A stretch of DNA of 64,000 nt, taken from Acarospora socialis (Eukaryota; Ascomycota; Lecanoromycetes; Acarosporales; Acarosporaceae). The translations under genes were made by a program, and so were the position numbers. The stretch is taken from the NCBI GenBank assembly GCA_025617375.2, contig JAMYGW020000001.1, forward strand, positions 372,001 to 436,000. Reading direction: 5' to 3'. The notes under the pieces are model-generated. The model was not told the DNA's origin, made no database searches, and saw nothing but the letters and a program-made list of their open reading frames with translations. How positions within the stretch are numbered: position 1 is the first letter of the stretch; every line of letters begins with the position of its first letter. Below, one piece after another: positions 9,583-24,800 of the stretch.

Positions 9583-12578
9583 TCATCTTTCATCGACGGG
9601 ACTTGAAATAACTTCGGTGTCGCCATCTCGACCAAGTAATGCTCGTTCTTCTCCCCTCCCGTCGTCTCTCGTTACACCGATACCCATGCTTTGCTGCACA
9701 TCCTTAGGAGCATTCAGGACATACCACACATCCTTTTTCGTTAACAGGCCCTGCAGTACCCCTCTTTCACAAAAGAGCACATACCGCAAACCCAGTTTCT
9801 GGAAGAGGCTTACCGTCAGCTGAAGACTGCTCTTGCTGTTCAGAGTGATTGGTGTTTGATCCATCCAGGGCCGCAGGTCCAGAGTGGAGAGCGGATCAGC
9901 CTGCGGCTGGTGCGAGAAATAGATCTTGGTTGTGGGAAGGAAATTGCGCCCATTGGATGCTGCGCTGCTCAAAGCGAATGTTAACTCTGTTCGGGAGATG
10001 TAACCAAGCAGTAGCGCATGGTGCCTCTCCGATATGACGGGAAAGCCCCGATATGGCTGGCTAATCAGAAGATTGTGAACGCTCTCGAGGGTATGACCGG
10101 TAGCAGTGAGGACCACGAGATCTTCGAAGGCGGTCATGATCTGTGAAACCGGAACGTCCGGCAACGGTGAATCATCGTGGTTGTCCAAAAATGGATACTG
10201 ATTGAATTGTATCCAGCTCTCGTATATTCCCCGCTTGCCGAACGCATCACCAATCCATTTGCTGATCATGACTGTAATCATGATTGGTAGGACGTATGTC
10301 AGAGCTCCAGTCAGCTCGAACATGATGACCACGATGGAGACTGTCATGCGCGTGACCCCGCCAAGAGCGGATGCGGCTCCAATAATGGCATAGGTACCAG
10401 GCGTGACACAAGGGATATCCGGTTCACAGGCGGAGAATAGGAGAGCATTAGGGTAGTTCTTTTGCAATACTTCGACAACAATGCCAAGAGCACGCCCGTA
10501 TAGCGCACCGATAGCCATTGATGGTAGGATGATGCCGGCTGGAATCTGAAGACCAAATGTAACGGAGGCGAAGATGAAACCTAGACAAGCGGCCAAGACA
10601 AGAAGCACTATGACGCCAGCAGTGGCGGACCCCGTCTTGCAAAGCCCAAATTGATCGTCTGGAACAGCGGCGCACTCGGCAAAGAGGGTATACACAAGCT
10701 CTGATGACTGTGCTCTCATGAATATGTTGGGAAAGTTGATGAGCGCTGTAAGCAGAGCTACCACAGCGACTTCCATCACTGGGTGTTTCGTGATGTTCGG
10801 CGATCTTCGCCACTGTGCAATCTTCATATTCAGCTTGATGAAGAGGCCACCGTAAAGACCCCCTAAGATCGCTAGAATAGCGAAGGCTATCATCTCAAAC
10901 CCATGCCAGCCACTTGTGTAGGTGACTTGATACAGCACCAGCTTGCCAGTTCGAAAAGGGTTGAAGGCCTGAAGCGTCACCGCAGCAACCATAGCACACA
11001 CAAAGCTCTGCCACATGGTCTTGTCCGGAAAATAGTAGGACAGTTGCTATTGTTGATTAGAACGAGCATTGCGCAACAGTAACTAGCTGAACATAACCTT
11101 ACCTCAAGACTAAACAATACACCACCAATAGGTGATCCAAAAGCGACGGAGATACCTGCTGCAGCGGCAGCGGACAGAACTTCACGCTTTCGCGCTGTTG
11201 GCTATATTAGATTTGCTGGGGTGATTTGAAAAAGCATCAAACGTTACCTTCGTTATTGGTCAATGCATCGAACATCTTCATCAACAGGTTTGCGCAGCAG
11301 CATGCAACATGGACAAGAGGGCCTTCCTTTCCGAGCCAAAGGCCTGATGCTACGGCAAGACACTTCAATACGGGCCATTAGCGGAATTTCTGTCTAAGCA
11401 AACTCGACAGGCTATTACCAGGCCAATCGATTTGATTACCAAAGTCCAAGTTCCCATGAAACGTCTGATAACGAATCCACCTAGTACTGTCTTGATTTCG
11501 GGGATGCCGCTGTGCCTGGCATAAATTGCATATCGTTTGACAAGCACACTGGCGCATGCCGCAAAGAACACCTAAGCTTTCGTCAGCTATCTGACAAAAC
11601 AGGTTTATCATAAGGATATCCCACGAACCGAAAATAGGACAAAGAAAAGGTATTCGCTGATGTACTTCCCAGCGTCAGACTGTATTCGAAGTGCTTGACC
11701 CCAGGATGTCCAATCCTGACACTGGGCCCATTCTGAAAGCAGGAGTCAGCGAGTTCAGACCAACAATCAAGCAGATAGTCAGAGATGTCGCCAACCTTCA
11801 TGACCCCAACAGCAGAATCCTTTATTTAAGTAAAACTTCCCGCCCCCAGGACCATTCTTGCAGTACCCAGTTTTGATATCACCCAACCAATCGCTAGCAA
11901 CGTCAATAGAAGCGGCTAGAACGCCGACAGCAAGGCCGGTTGCTATAAGCACGAGCCATATTTGACTAGCGTCTGCGAGTTGCTGAAACTGGCCAACAAG
12001 TCCTTTTGCCCTCGAGTATAAAGCTCTTAATCGCTGTCTTTCTTTGGTATATTCGAAGATCCAGTCGATGGCTGTAAGATCGTCATATCCTACTCGCCGC
12101 CCCGGACCTTCCACGTACCAATCTAACGGCCCGCCGTCCTTTAGATCGTTCAAGTGAGCCTCTCCAGGAAGCGGAGGATAGCTTTCCGACGCATTAGTCG
12201 TGAGCCCCGGAGACCTATCGCGTAGTTGACGGGTTCGAGCTGCCAAAGTTCGAGGAGATGGCGAGGCTTGCCTGCTGTTGTTGTGCAACGGAGAAGACAA
12301 AAAACTGGTCAGCCCGAAACCTGATGCGAGCTTTTGTTTGCGCTTGAATGAGAGCCTAGACGACCCTTTAGTAGCTTGTCTATCGAATTCTCCTTCTGAG
12401 TAAGCACAAACCTGTTCCCTGTCTGATCTGAATGCAAAAAGCCATTGTCTGTGATGAGGCTGGGAGCGGGATGATCCTCGTCGCTACATTCTTCTGCATG
12501 AGTATATGAAAGGTCCCGGCTAGACCGCTCTCCAACTTCAGCAGAGTGATTCTCACGCCCATGTGATGAGTTTGACAT
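9583..12578 (-). CDS. GEF1: CLC-family chloride channel / Cl-/H+ exchanger with CBS pair (Gef1-like)
   Basis: Minus-strand exons: 12395-11796, 11732-11629, 11571-11419, 11362-11248, 11194-11103 and 11046-9583. They are in frame and rebuild family sequence across each junction (for example CQDWTSWGQ and [10 protein letters not shown]). The first exon is less sure: I propose 12578-12557 (MSNSSHG) spliced from GTGAGA to an AG just before 12395, giving 849 residues. Visible motifs: HSGIPEIKT (in place of GSGIP), GKEGPLVHV with the gating glutamate, [15 protein letters not shown], and two CBS domains in the last 200 residues. Family knowledge: Gef1-type CLCs act in Golgi, endosomes or vacuoles, balancing charge for the V-ATPase and copper loading. 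The gene is divergent from MDN1 with a 256-bp gap. Confidence 0.9.
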
Positions 12579-12834
12579 ACTCGTCCCTCATCGGAGTAAA
12601 GGAGACGAGATCCTGGTTGTTGAATCCAGGGCAGGGCAAGGTAAGTTGGTACCTTGCATGTAACTGCCCATGCCAGTATGCCTGGTATGCTTTGGTCCAA
12701 GCTTACGGAAAGTTCCGTTGTCACATGTGTCACTCAAACTGTACATGCATTGATACGGGAATTCTAGCCCTCGAAAATCTTCAGAGGTCACCATTCAGTT
12801 GTCTCCTTGACAACATTCCCAAGATACAAAGAAT

Positions 12835-15800
12835 ATGAACTGCTCGTGGCCAGACTCGAAGCTACTGACTTCTCTAGATGAGTCCTCTAATCTACCTGCC
12901 GAGCTACTAGATATCATTGAAAATGGTTCGAACGAAGAATTTCTTAATGCGCTAGCCCTTGCAGCGCTCAATCCGAAATACACGAAGACTATATTCATGT
13001 ACTACGAGCCTATCATTACTGACTTGTGCGGACGATGGATGTCTCACGCGGAAGTGTCGGGTTCATCGTTGGATATAGTCTCAGCTCTTGCGAGGATCTT
13101 ACCATGGGCTCCGCAGCTTGCGGTCTTCGTGGAAGAGCTTGTTCTGAAGCGACGTGCTGGTGTCTTCGAGCGTCTGTCATCCCCGACAGGTATGCAGTTG
13201 CAAGATCTTCCGCATCAAACCCTCCACGATCTCCTTCTTGCGGTATTCCGGTTGCTAGTGTTCGACAATCCAAGTTTTGCACCAGCCATTGCACCTTTGC
13301 AACTGCAGTTCTTGCTACGGCATGAAGATAGGTGTATTAGATATCTAACGGTCAGAATCCTATGTCTATATCTACATGCTGCAGATGCGGCTATGACTAG
13401 AATGGTGGACCAGTACCTTGGAGAAGAGGCTATAGAAGGCGAATATGAAGGGCAAAATATCGACTACGGTTTTTTGAGTCTATGGGAGGAGAAGCGTATG
13501 GAGGAGTCAGAGTCGCAGCTTCGAATGCTTCGACAAGAGCGGCTTGTTACCATGACTCATTCTGTACCGAGACGAGTTATCCATCAAAATGAATTCACGC
13601 CATTCACGGTTGAGGTTGCTGGCGTTCTCATGCCGCGGCTTCATACTTCTCCAACCAAAGCGTCATCTTTAGCCCTGACGAGTACAACATGCACCAACCT
13701 GGCTAGCCTTGCTAAGGCGCTGCTTAAGCCTAATCCCGTCTTGGTAACCGGCGTGGCCGGATCGGGGAAAACAGCATTGATTTTAGATGTTGCGCGGAAG
13801 TTGAACACCGCTACATCTATGGTCACGCTACACCTGAACGAGCAGACAGATGCAAAGTTGCTGATTGGCATGTACACTACAGATTCTAAGCCTGGGTCAT
13901 TTGCATGGCGACCCGGTGTCTTAACACAAGCTGTTAGGGAAGGCCGTTGGGTGTTAATTGAGGACCTTGATCGTGCTCCTACAGAGGTGCTCAGCGTTTT
14001 GTTACCACTAATAGAGCATGGAGAGCTTCTAATTCCGAACCGTGGTGAACGTGTGCATGCCGCACGAGGGTTTAAGCTGATTGCTACCATGCGTACGGTG
14101 CTCAACGCTCAAAGCAAAGAGAGCTTACCGCGGCTCAACATGCTGGGTATTAGACTCTGGAGACAAGTCTCTATACTATTACCCGGAAAAGACGAGCTTA
14201 ATCTTATCATTGGGCAGTCCTTCCCCTTGCTCCATGCGTATCTGTCAACGATTATGAACGTGTACTCTCGGCTTCTAGCCCTATATCAAGAAGCGTCCAC
14301 TGTGACCCGCAACCAAGCTTTACTTGGCAAGACCTTCAATCACCGCGATGTTTTCAAGTGGTGTCAAAGGATTGACCGGTCACTAAAAGCATACGGCCTG
14401 AGAACCGGAGAAGAACCGTTCCCGGAAGACTTGGTGGACAGTATATTTCTGGAGGCTGTTGATTGCTTTGCGAGGGGTCTTCGACCAGGATCTGGACAAG
14501 CTGCCGTCATCGCCTGTGTTGCACAGGAACTGCATGTATCTCCCCAAAGGGTGCAATATTACTTATACGAGCGCATCCCCAAGTACTTCAACGAAAAAAC
14601 GGAATTACGCATAGGGCGTGTCACGCTCCGGAAGAAACAGCTCCCTAAAGCCGCATTGACGCAGAAGAAGCAGACAAGGAAAGACCCATTCGCTCTTACA
14701 AGCCATGCTCTACGACTGCTCGAGCAAGTGGCCGTTGCTGTTGGTGCGACAGAGCCTGTTCTGCTGGTTGGAGAGACGGGGACGGGCAAGACCACTGCTG
14801 TGCAACAGCTTGCTAATGAGCTGGGCAAGAAACTCGTAGTAGTCAATCTCTCTCAGCAAAGTGAGAGTGGTGATCTCCTTGGAGGTTTTAAGCCGGTCAG
14901 CGTCAGGACGCTAGCTCTCCCAATGAAAGACGAGTTTGATGAGTTGTTCGAATCGACCTTTTCAAGAGCCAAGAACAAACAATACATTGACATGCTGGGA
15001 AGACGAGTGGCCAAAGGGCAATGGTCCCGTGTAGTGATCCTCTGGAGGGAAGCTTTACGTATGGTGGAGAACGCTCTTGGGCCCTTGACCGAATCAGTAG
15101 TCAGTTCTGTTCTTCAGCATACAGAACAGGTCAAGAAACGGAGAAAGCTGGATTCTACATTGCGGGAGAGCCTCAAGGCCCGATGGATTACCTTTGCTTC
15201 TAACCTAGAGCAATTGAGTCTACAAATCTCGAGCGGGTCAAGAAGCTTTGTATTCTCTTTTATTGAAGGAAACATTGTCAAAGCTGCAAAGAGTGGGGAT
15301 TGGGTACTCTTAGACGAAATCAACCTTGCCTCACCTCATACTCTCGAGAGCATAGCAGATCTTCTTCAAAGCGGGCCCGAGAATCCTCCGTCTCTTTTAA
15401 TGTCTGAGGCCGGCATTGCAGAGCGTTTTTATGCTCATCCGTCATTTCGAATCTTCGGTGCCATGAATCCGGCAACTGATGTTGGGAAGAAAGACCTACC
15501 ATTGGGGCTGCGATCTCAGTTTACTGAATTATATGTCGAGGCTCCAGACAAAGATCTTGCAAACCTATTGGATGTCGTGAAAGCCTACCTTGGCAGCTTC
15601 AGTGTCACAGACGAACGTGCAGCTAATGACATTTCGCGGTTATACCTCGAAACGAAACGTCTCGCTGAGGACAATCAACTTGTGGATGGAGCTGATCAGA
15701 AGGCCCACTTCAGTCTCCGGACCTTAACCAGAACCTTGAGCTATGTGACTGATATAGCACCAATATATGGTCTGCGGAGAGCACTTTACGAGGGCTTTTC

Positions 15801-18800
15801 AATGAGCTTTTTGACGTTGCTTAGCAAGGAGTCAGAGCGCCTTTTGGTACCTTTGATAGACAAGTATATCTTGGGAACTCATCGCAACGCTCGTTCACTA
15901 CTCCGACAAATGCCACGTCTACCTCGCAATGATAGGGAATATGTGCAGTTCAAGCACTACTGGATAAGTAAGGGCCATCTTCCGACCAAGGAACAACCAC
16001 ACTACATCATTACCCCGTTTGTCGAAAGGAATCTACTGAATCTCGTCCGTGCTACATCGACGAAACGCTTCCCTGTCCTTGTTCAAGGTCCTACATCATC
16101 CGGCAAAACTAGCATGATCGAGTACCTTGCGAACATATCAGGGAACAGGTATGTGAGAATCAACAACCATGAGCATACCGATCTGCAGGAATATATCGGT
16201 ACGTACATATCTGGACAAGATGGGCAGTTACTTTTCCAGGAAGGAATTCTTATCCGAGCGCTCCGTGAAGGCCATTGGATTGTGCTTGACGAACTGAACT
16301 TGGCGCCAACGGATGTGTTGGAAGCCCTGAACCGCTTGCTAGACGATAACAGAGAGTTACTAATACCAGAAACGCAAGAGGTGGTTCGACCTCATCCGAA
16401 CTTCATGCTCTTCGCAACCCAGAACCCTGCCGGCTTGTATGGAGGCCGAAAAGTGCTTTCGCGAGCTTTTCGAAATCGGTTCCTAGAGCTACACTTTGAC
16501 GATATACCTGATGATGAGCTGGAAATTATTCTCCGTGAAAGGACACAAATTGCTCCGTCTTTCTGTGCCCGTATCGTCGCAGTATACAAGAGGCTTTCCC
16601 TACTTCGACAAACGAGCAGACTTTTTGAACAGAGAAACAGTTTTGCTACTCTCCGAGACCTGTTCCGCTGGGCTCAACGAAAAGCGGACACCCGCGAAGA
16701 GCTGGCGGCAAATGGATTTATACTACTAGCTGAGAGGGTCCGGAAACCGGAAGAACGATCTGTCGTTAAGAGTGTCATCGAGGACATCATGAAGGTCACA
16801 CTATATGAAGAGGGCCTCTACGGTCCGCCACATGTCTCCAACTCCGGAAATTCAGCGACCCTACCTGTCTCAAATGGTATTGTGTGGATAAAAGCCATGT
16901 GCCGCCTCTACGCGCTTGTTTCGAAGGCACTCGAGAACAACGAGCCAGTTCTACTTGTTGGTGAGACTGGGTGCGGAAAGACAAGCATATGTCAGGTCAT
17001 GGCAGAATTACTAGGAAAGCAGCTGTACACCGTTAATGCACACCAAAACACAGAGACCGGCGACCTAATTGGCGCACAACGGCCTATCCGTAACAGAGCC
17101 GCCATTGAGATGCAGTTGCGGAACGATCTATGTGCTCTACTTGCAGCTCAGCCCAGCACTGTCGATCCGATCAAAGATGATATCGATGACTTGTTGCAAG
17201 CCTACGAATCTTCATCGACTTTGATGTCTGAAGGACATATTCTAGAGCTCAGACATCGCGTTGACATTAATAGAATGAAGTACAAGGCTCTTTTCGAATG
17301 GTCTGATGGTAACTTAGTGCAAGCCATGAGAACCGGGCAGCTCTTCTTATTGGATGAGATCTCACTAGCCGATGATTCGGTCCTAGAAAGACTGAACAGT
17401 GTTCTAGAACGTGAACGGTCGTTGTTGTTGGCCGAGAAGGGTCCCGAGAAGTCACTCGTGAAAGCGGCCCAAGGCTTTCAGTTCATTGCTACCATGAACC
17501 CTGGAGGGGATTACGGAAAGAGAGAATTGTCACCGGCATTGCGAAATCGATTCACTGAGATCTGGGTGCCCTCTTCGTCGGATCCTCACGATATTTTGCA
17601 GATCGTGAAGGCAAAAATCCCTTCTCCTTTGACGGGCTTTTCGGAGACTATTGTTCAATTTGCCCAATGGTTCGGTGCAGAATACAATCCTTCTGTCTCC
17701 GCCACAATCTCAATCCGAGACATACTGACATGGCTCGAGTTTATCAGTACGTGGCAAGCCAACGACCCGCACCTTGTTCTGCTTCACGGAGCAGCGATGG
17801 TATACATTGATACCCTGGGTGCGAACCCAGCCGCTCTTCTTGCTATATCCCCCGATCGAGTCCAGCGCGAACGTGAGAAGTGTCTCGAAAGGTTGGGTCA
17901 ACTCCTGGACCATAACGTAACTTCGCTGTATACGGAGGTACCACATGTTTTAGTTGATGTACACTCTTTATCAATCGGATCGTTCTCGATTGCGAGAGCT
18001 GAAGCCGCTGTTGATAACTTAAACTTCAATCTCCGAGCACCAACAACGCAGACCAACGCATCAAGAGTCCTTCGCGCAATGCAATTAAAGAAACCAATAC
18101 TGATAGAAGGTGATCCTGGAGTCGGGAAGACGACGCTCGTTGTGTCCCTGGCCCAGCTAGCTGGACGGAGGTTGACACGGATCAATCTTTCTGAGCAGAC
18201 AGATCTAATGGACCTCTTTGGCTCCGATGTTCCAGTTGAAGGTGCAGAAGCTGGGCACTTCGCATGGCGTGAAGCACCTTTCCTGCGCGCCATGCAGAAC
18301 GGTGAATGGGTTTTGCTCGACGAGATGAACCTGGCTTCGCAGTCAGTCCTCGAAGGCCTAAACGCTTGTTTTGATCATCGCGGGGAGATATATATCTCTG
18401 AACTGGACCAGACCTTTACTCGCCACCCAGACTTTCTCGTGTTTGCCGCGCAAAATCCTCACCATCAAGGCGGAGGCAGAAAAGGATTGCCAGCTTCTTT
18501 CGTCAATCGCTTCACTGTAGTCTATGCTGACTTGCTTACGTCCGATGATATGATGCTGATTTGCAGCCACAGCTTCTCTGATATCCCTACTAATACAATC
18601 CAGGAGATGATCCGCTTTGTGACTGCTCTGAGAAGCGAAACCACGTACAACCACAGCTTCGGCAATTCCGGTAGCCCTTGGGAATTCAATCTTAGAGATG
18701 TAATCCGGTGGCTACAGCTCCTTTCGTCGCAAGGATTGCTGGTATCTATTGAATTACCGGTGGATTTCCTCGACTTACTATTTACGCAAAGGTTTCGCAC

Positions 18801-21800
18801 AGTGGAAGACCAAGATCGCCTCAGATCTCTGTTTAAGGCACAGTTCGGGCAGCGGGTCTTAGAGCGAAGTTACTACCATAATCTCAGCTCCAGCTTCCTC
18901 CAGATCGGACATAGCTTTCTAACACGAGATCTCTTAGCACAGCGGACCCCAAGCCCGAACATACCATTTCCAAAGACTCATTTGCCTATTTTGGAGTCTC
19001 TGATGGTCTGTATCCAGCGCAACTGGCCGTGCATCTTAGTCGGTCCTTCCGGCTGCGGCAAAAGCGTTCTTCTCAAACAACTTGCCGCCTATTCCGGAGC
19101 TGAGTTGGTCGAATTTGCTGTCAATTCGGATATTGATACCATGGACCTTGTCGGTGGATATGAACAGGTTGACCCTCAGCAACATATTTCAGCTTTCCTA
19201 AAGCTACTGCAGGACTATATTTCCTCCCAGGCGTTGCAAGCTATCATTGCGGGTCAGATATCTGTTCAAGCATTGTCAATGATGGACTACCTCCAAAGCA
19301 GCAATGCCGGTAATGTAGACTTGGATCGAATCTCTGGCTACCTACGAGACCTGTCGGACTGTCACCCAACTACCATTGCTTCCAAATTGCAGAACCGATG
19401 CGATGAGCTGTTCCGCATGCCGGCCATTGCTGATAAAGCCCGGTTTGAGTGGGTTGACGGTATACTTGTCGAAGCACTCGAGCAGGGCAAATGGCTTGTG
19501 CTGGATAATGCAAATCTATGCAGCGCGTCTGTATTGGACAGGCTCAACTCCTTATTGGAACCTGAAGGGACTTTGCTTATCAATGAACACCCTATGGCGA
19601 ATGGAAGCGCTCGTCTGGTGAAGCCTCATCCTGATTTCCGAATTTTCTTGACGATGGATCCGCGATATGGTGAGCTCTCTCGGGCGATGAGGAACCGCTG
19701 TGTGGAGGTCTTTGTTGGCCCTCGAGAGCAGAGTGCTCTTACCGATACGGCTGGAGCTCTTCAAGCTTTCACATGCGAGTCATCTATAGCTAGGTTGCGA
19801 AACCTACGTGCGTTTGTTTCAGATGTTTCCTCAATCGCTTTGACTAGCCGTCTGACTGATGTCTGTCTTGATCACATGTCTTTGTCAGATATGGAGCTTT
19901 TGCCGCGTTTGAAAGATCATGGTTCTGCTGCTATGTTCGGCAACTCGCAGAGCTCAAGAAACATTATTTCTTCTGCTTGGGATAGATACCTCGAGCTATT
20001 TGCCTCTCAAAATTGGTCAAGTCACATCCTGCGCTTTTATAAGGCAGTCACCCAGGCAGCTGGTTTAGGGGACAACTTTGGAAAGACGCAGGTCAGTAGC
20101 TATAAAGTTCCAACGTTAGAAAAAGTATACTGATAGTTATACCTGTTCCTGTAGCCTATCCATTCCCTCGTAAACCCAGTACCGGTTTTGACGTCTGCTA
20201 AAGCGCTTCGAAATTTCGATGCTTACGGGCTTGCGGTGTTACAGGAGTTAATCTTGGCAATTGCTTGTTTTCTCCAGCAACTAACGTGCAGTCAACAAGA
20301 ATCGGAGTTAAAGAAGCCATCGCAACTGACTCGGCTCGAGAGATCTTTTGCTATAACGCGGGTACAAAGCTACTCGAGAGACTCAACGTCTGGTGTAGCG
20401 TACTTCTTAAAAACACTTGGGCAAGCGCTCTGGGATTGGGTTCAACGAGAGTCACAGCCAACTACTGCCCAACAGGTCTGTTCTCTCACTCATAACTGCC
20501 TGAAGATGGGAGGCTAATAATTGTTAGGATTCTATTCCCGTTCTGTTCGAACTTCTAGCCTATTGGAAGGATTTCTATGACCTTGTCCAGTCACATGCAT
20601 TTGAAGAAAGCGAGTTTCAAACATATCTAATCACAGGAAAAGAATTATCGTCTAGAACTGTCAGTAACGAGGGTGTGGCTTCTCTTCTGCAGAAGTTAGG
20701 TAGTGGTCTTAGTCAGTTCCACGCTTCCTGGAAGTTGTCGACCGGGCTCAGCATGGAAAGACTGTGGGAAGCATGTCGACCACAAACGCCACCAACACTT
20801 TCTCACTTGTCGGTGTATCTGAGGCTTGAAGGGCTTGCGGACCGATTCGATAATGCACTGTGGAGGTCGTGGATACCTGTGGCGCAAATCAGCAGTGTTA
20901 GGGTATCCATCGCTGAAGCCCTTACTGTAATGCGCTCGCAAGACACGCAAAGCGAAGAGATGATCGATGTAAGCCTCTTACTTCGTCACACAATTACATA
21001 TTAATGTAACCTTACTGACGGAACGTTTCAGACTGTTAACAAAGCTATCGTCAAGTTAGAGCTGCGGCACGGGACAGGGAACACCAAAGATACTCCGTAC
21101 TACCAAGACGTATTCGAGGGACTGAGTCAACATTACGATCTCGTGGACTCGTTGGGACATCGCGGAGAAAGCAGTGCACCGCCTAATAACCGTAACCACT
21201 TACTTCATCTGTTAGCAGGTCGACCTACTAAGTTGGAGTCATCTGGCGAGCTGAGTTCGTTAAAGACGAGCTTTTTTTCCGGTCTTCAGGACTATTCCGG
21301 TAACGGCCGGGGCACTGACTGGATGGCGCTGCGAGGCATCACGTTGACTTCTACCTTATGGAAGACGTAAGTTCCTTGATCGATATATCATTCATAAGAT
21401 GCAACGAACCTAATTGGTTGCAGTCATCGAGCGGAAAATGTCAAACTCAGACTGCTTGAGCCTCTTCAAACCGAGGTCGAATTGCTTGGATCTAGCATAG
21501 CATTGAGTACCACAACGCTGGCGCTTGACCAGCTGAAGTTGCTCAATAGACGGCTGTGCAGGTTACTACTGATGCTCTTCAAAGCTCATCGCTTATATCT
21601 CGCAGAGGACTTTCAGGAGGAGTTGATTCGCACACTCGATTTCATTCAGCAACCCACGGACAGCTCGAGCATCCCATCTTCTTACTTCGAGCAGCTCAGA
21701 CCGGTTCAAGTTTTCAAGTCAGATCTTCCAGAGGAACATTACTTCCGCAGCATAACCGCAGAGTTCTTGCTGCCTTCACTCTGCAATCTCCTCACAGCCG

Positions 21801-24800
21801 TTAGCCATGAGCAGGCCTTATATTCGGAATCCGCCTCCGCATGGTTGTACTTCGCCATGGGTTCTATACTTTTGTACATTCCTGACCGTCCCTTTGACCC
21901 TGCCATAAAGCCGATAGTGGAGATGCATCGTCATACTAAACGGAAGTCAGAGCTTCAATGCAAGCTACAAGCTCTGAGAGGCTTCGAAGAGTCGTTCACC
22001 GGTCAGAGTACGAATTTACGAATCGGGCTCATGGAGCAGCGTCTTCTGGCGCTTGGAGAGGCGCCTCCAGTACCTGCTATAGCTCGACCACCCGTATCAA
22101 AATTGACGCAGCTTCAAGGAGAGTTTAACAATCTATTGAATTCGGTCTTCAAAAGCTGCAAATCAGCCGATCAACTATCACGCTTTGTTCAAGGAGGTCA
22201 TGAGGTATGTGCAGAAATAAAGATGTTGAAATCGAATTTGAGTCAGGTCATGAGCCGCCTTGAGAATGGTTTCAGGGTATATGACGACCTTACAGCTCCC
22301 GCTGTTGGGCTACTAAAGTGTTTTGATGTCGGGTTATCATTAGCTACGCTAACATCGTCAGTACTGGATGACGATACAAACAAAAAAATCATGTCCATCG
22401 CAGACCGTACACCTTTCCTGGGCGGAGCACCGAACAGCTTCCTGCGTTTCAACATGGATGAGCTTACCAGGCGTCCCGACGGGGGCCTAACTTACTTGGA
22501 TTATCTGACCGTTGCGCAAGGCGTTGATCGTAGCATACTGTCTAAGCACGACCGGCGGCAACAGCTCTTTTCGGTGCTACATAGCCTCTACCAAGGTTGG
22601 AAGGATCAGCTTGGGGCCGATAGAGAGCAAGAGGCCGCTCGGACTGGGCTTTATAGGTACAGAGGAGCTGAAGATATAGTGATGCAGGAGGAGGAGGAAG
22701 ATTTCGATGAGATGTTTCCAACCTACGAAGAAGAAGGGGAGGAAAGGAAGTCAGAACGGACAAAGTCAGAAATGACTCCGCGAAAGCTGGCTAGCTTAGT
22801 TGCCCAAAAGCATGCGGCTATCTTTGGTAGCATTGAGTGTAGCTCCATCCCACTCCAAGCGCTTCTTGCAGAATCCGGAGCAACTATCAGCAGAATAATG
22901 AGCAGCTTGGAAGACAAGAGAGCACCCATCTCAGCCGAGAGGCTCTTGGCAGCTGTGGTGATCTCCCTAGATCAGACTGAGGCCAGTTTGCGAGAAAGCA
23001 CGAGTACAGGACGAAACTATAACTTCTATGAGGATATGAATCTTGTGGAGGCGAAGAAGTTACTGTCATTGGTGCAAGCCATCAACTATCGGTTCCGTCA
23101 ACTCATCGAAGCCTGGCCAGAGCATGCCACTTTGCACGAGGTGGTTCGGGTTTGTGGCGAGCTTCTTGATTTTCCGTACGGAGAACCTATCGCAAAGTTC
23201 CTGACGAAGGCCGAAAAGCTACATGGCTTCATCCACGAATGGCAGCTTGTTGCAAGCAGGGAATTCTCTGCAGCTGAGGTCTACGATGGCCTCACCAAAC
23301 TATTGATTGAGTGGAGGCGCTTAGAACTCTCTACATGGGCTCGACTCTTCGATCTGGAAGATGAGAAGTACAAGGAAGACGCCAGGTCTTGGTGGTTTAT
23401 AGCCTACGAAGTGATCGTCGCGGTCCCAGTTTCTTTGGCCGAGTCGCACGACCTCAGGAAGCACGCCGAGAGTCTCCTGGACCTGCTCGAGAAGTTTTTC
23501 TCCACCACAACGATAGGCCAATACTCCCAGCGACTTCAGATTCTGGAAAGTTTCCGGGAGCTGGCGGGCTTAATCGCGAAAGACATCCCTTCTATGACAC
23601 CCGTCCACATGAGTCTGTGCAACTTCTACAACTTCTTCAAGCGATTCGAGAGGCCTATATTGGATTTCCTTCGTGAAGGCCGTCAACAACTCGAGAAAGA
23701 TATGAAGGAGGTCCTTTTGTTTGCTAGTTGGAAAGACACGAACATCAACGCTCTCAGAGACAGTGCAAAGCGGTCACATCACAAACTCTTCAAGCTCGTC
23801 AGAAAGTACCGAGCATTACTTGGACAGCCTGCGCAGAATACAATCAAGCAAGGCTTGCCTAGCGAAGATCGAGAAGATGTAACCGTTCCAATGGAAAGTC
23901 AAAACTTCCGGGTTGCCGTCATAGACTCGAAGGCCCTGGCGATCTGTGCAAGTCGTCTTGAAGACTGGAGCATGAAGCCGTTACGGTTGAGAAACAGCAC
24001 AGCTACGGTTGAGAACATGGTGCGGTTGGCCCGCGTCTTAGATTCGCCGGTAGATGCCTCTTCGCAACTGAAGTCACTCGTTTCTGACTTGACGGAGTCA
24101 ATGAGCACTCTTCGAAGGCAAACTCCATCGAAGTTGACCGAAGATAACAAACAGATCGTCAATCATCTTAAATCTCGCAAGCGGAAGCTGTTCGCCGATA
24201 CGCTCAAGGAGGTTCGCCAGATGGGCTTTCGATCGAACCACTCCACAGACGTCTTGGCACGGCAGACTTCTCTTTCTGCTGTGCTCTCCACTATCCCAGC
24301 GCTGCAGAACCTTGACCAGAATGGAGATATCAAGAGCGCAAACTACTACTTACATACTTTCCTTGACCTAATGCCCGCTGTGCGGTCGGCAATCAAAGAC
24401 CATTCAAATGAGATTGTTACTGCTGAGGTTACTCGAAGTATTGGCTACATTGAGGGTCTTCTCTCCCGTTTGATGAAGCAGAGGGAAACCTTAGCGGGTT
24501 TTGTTCCCAAGACAGTCGCACTGGATCGAACAGTCGTGAGCTTACAGAACCTTTGGCGGCCGCAGGAGTACAATGTACACGGCAACGAGAAAGAGGTTAC
24601 AGGACAGATACAGGGTCTCCATAAGACCATTGTATGGTTACCCAGCGTCATGGAACTTGGAAGCAATATCATCCAGGCACAGAGTCGGCTTGCTAAGGTC
24701 AACGCAATGGATGTGGTTAATGCTCTATCTGTCTACAAAAGCCTTTTCGAGTCTTACATTGTCGAATGGGACACTTTACCCGTCATGCCCGATGGACTAT

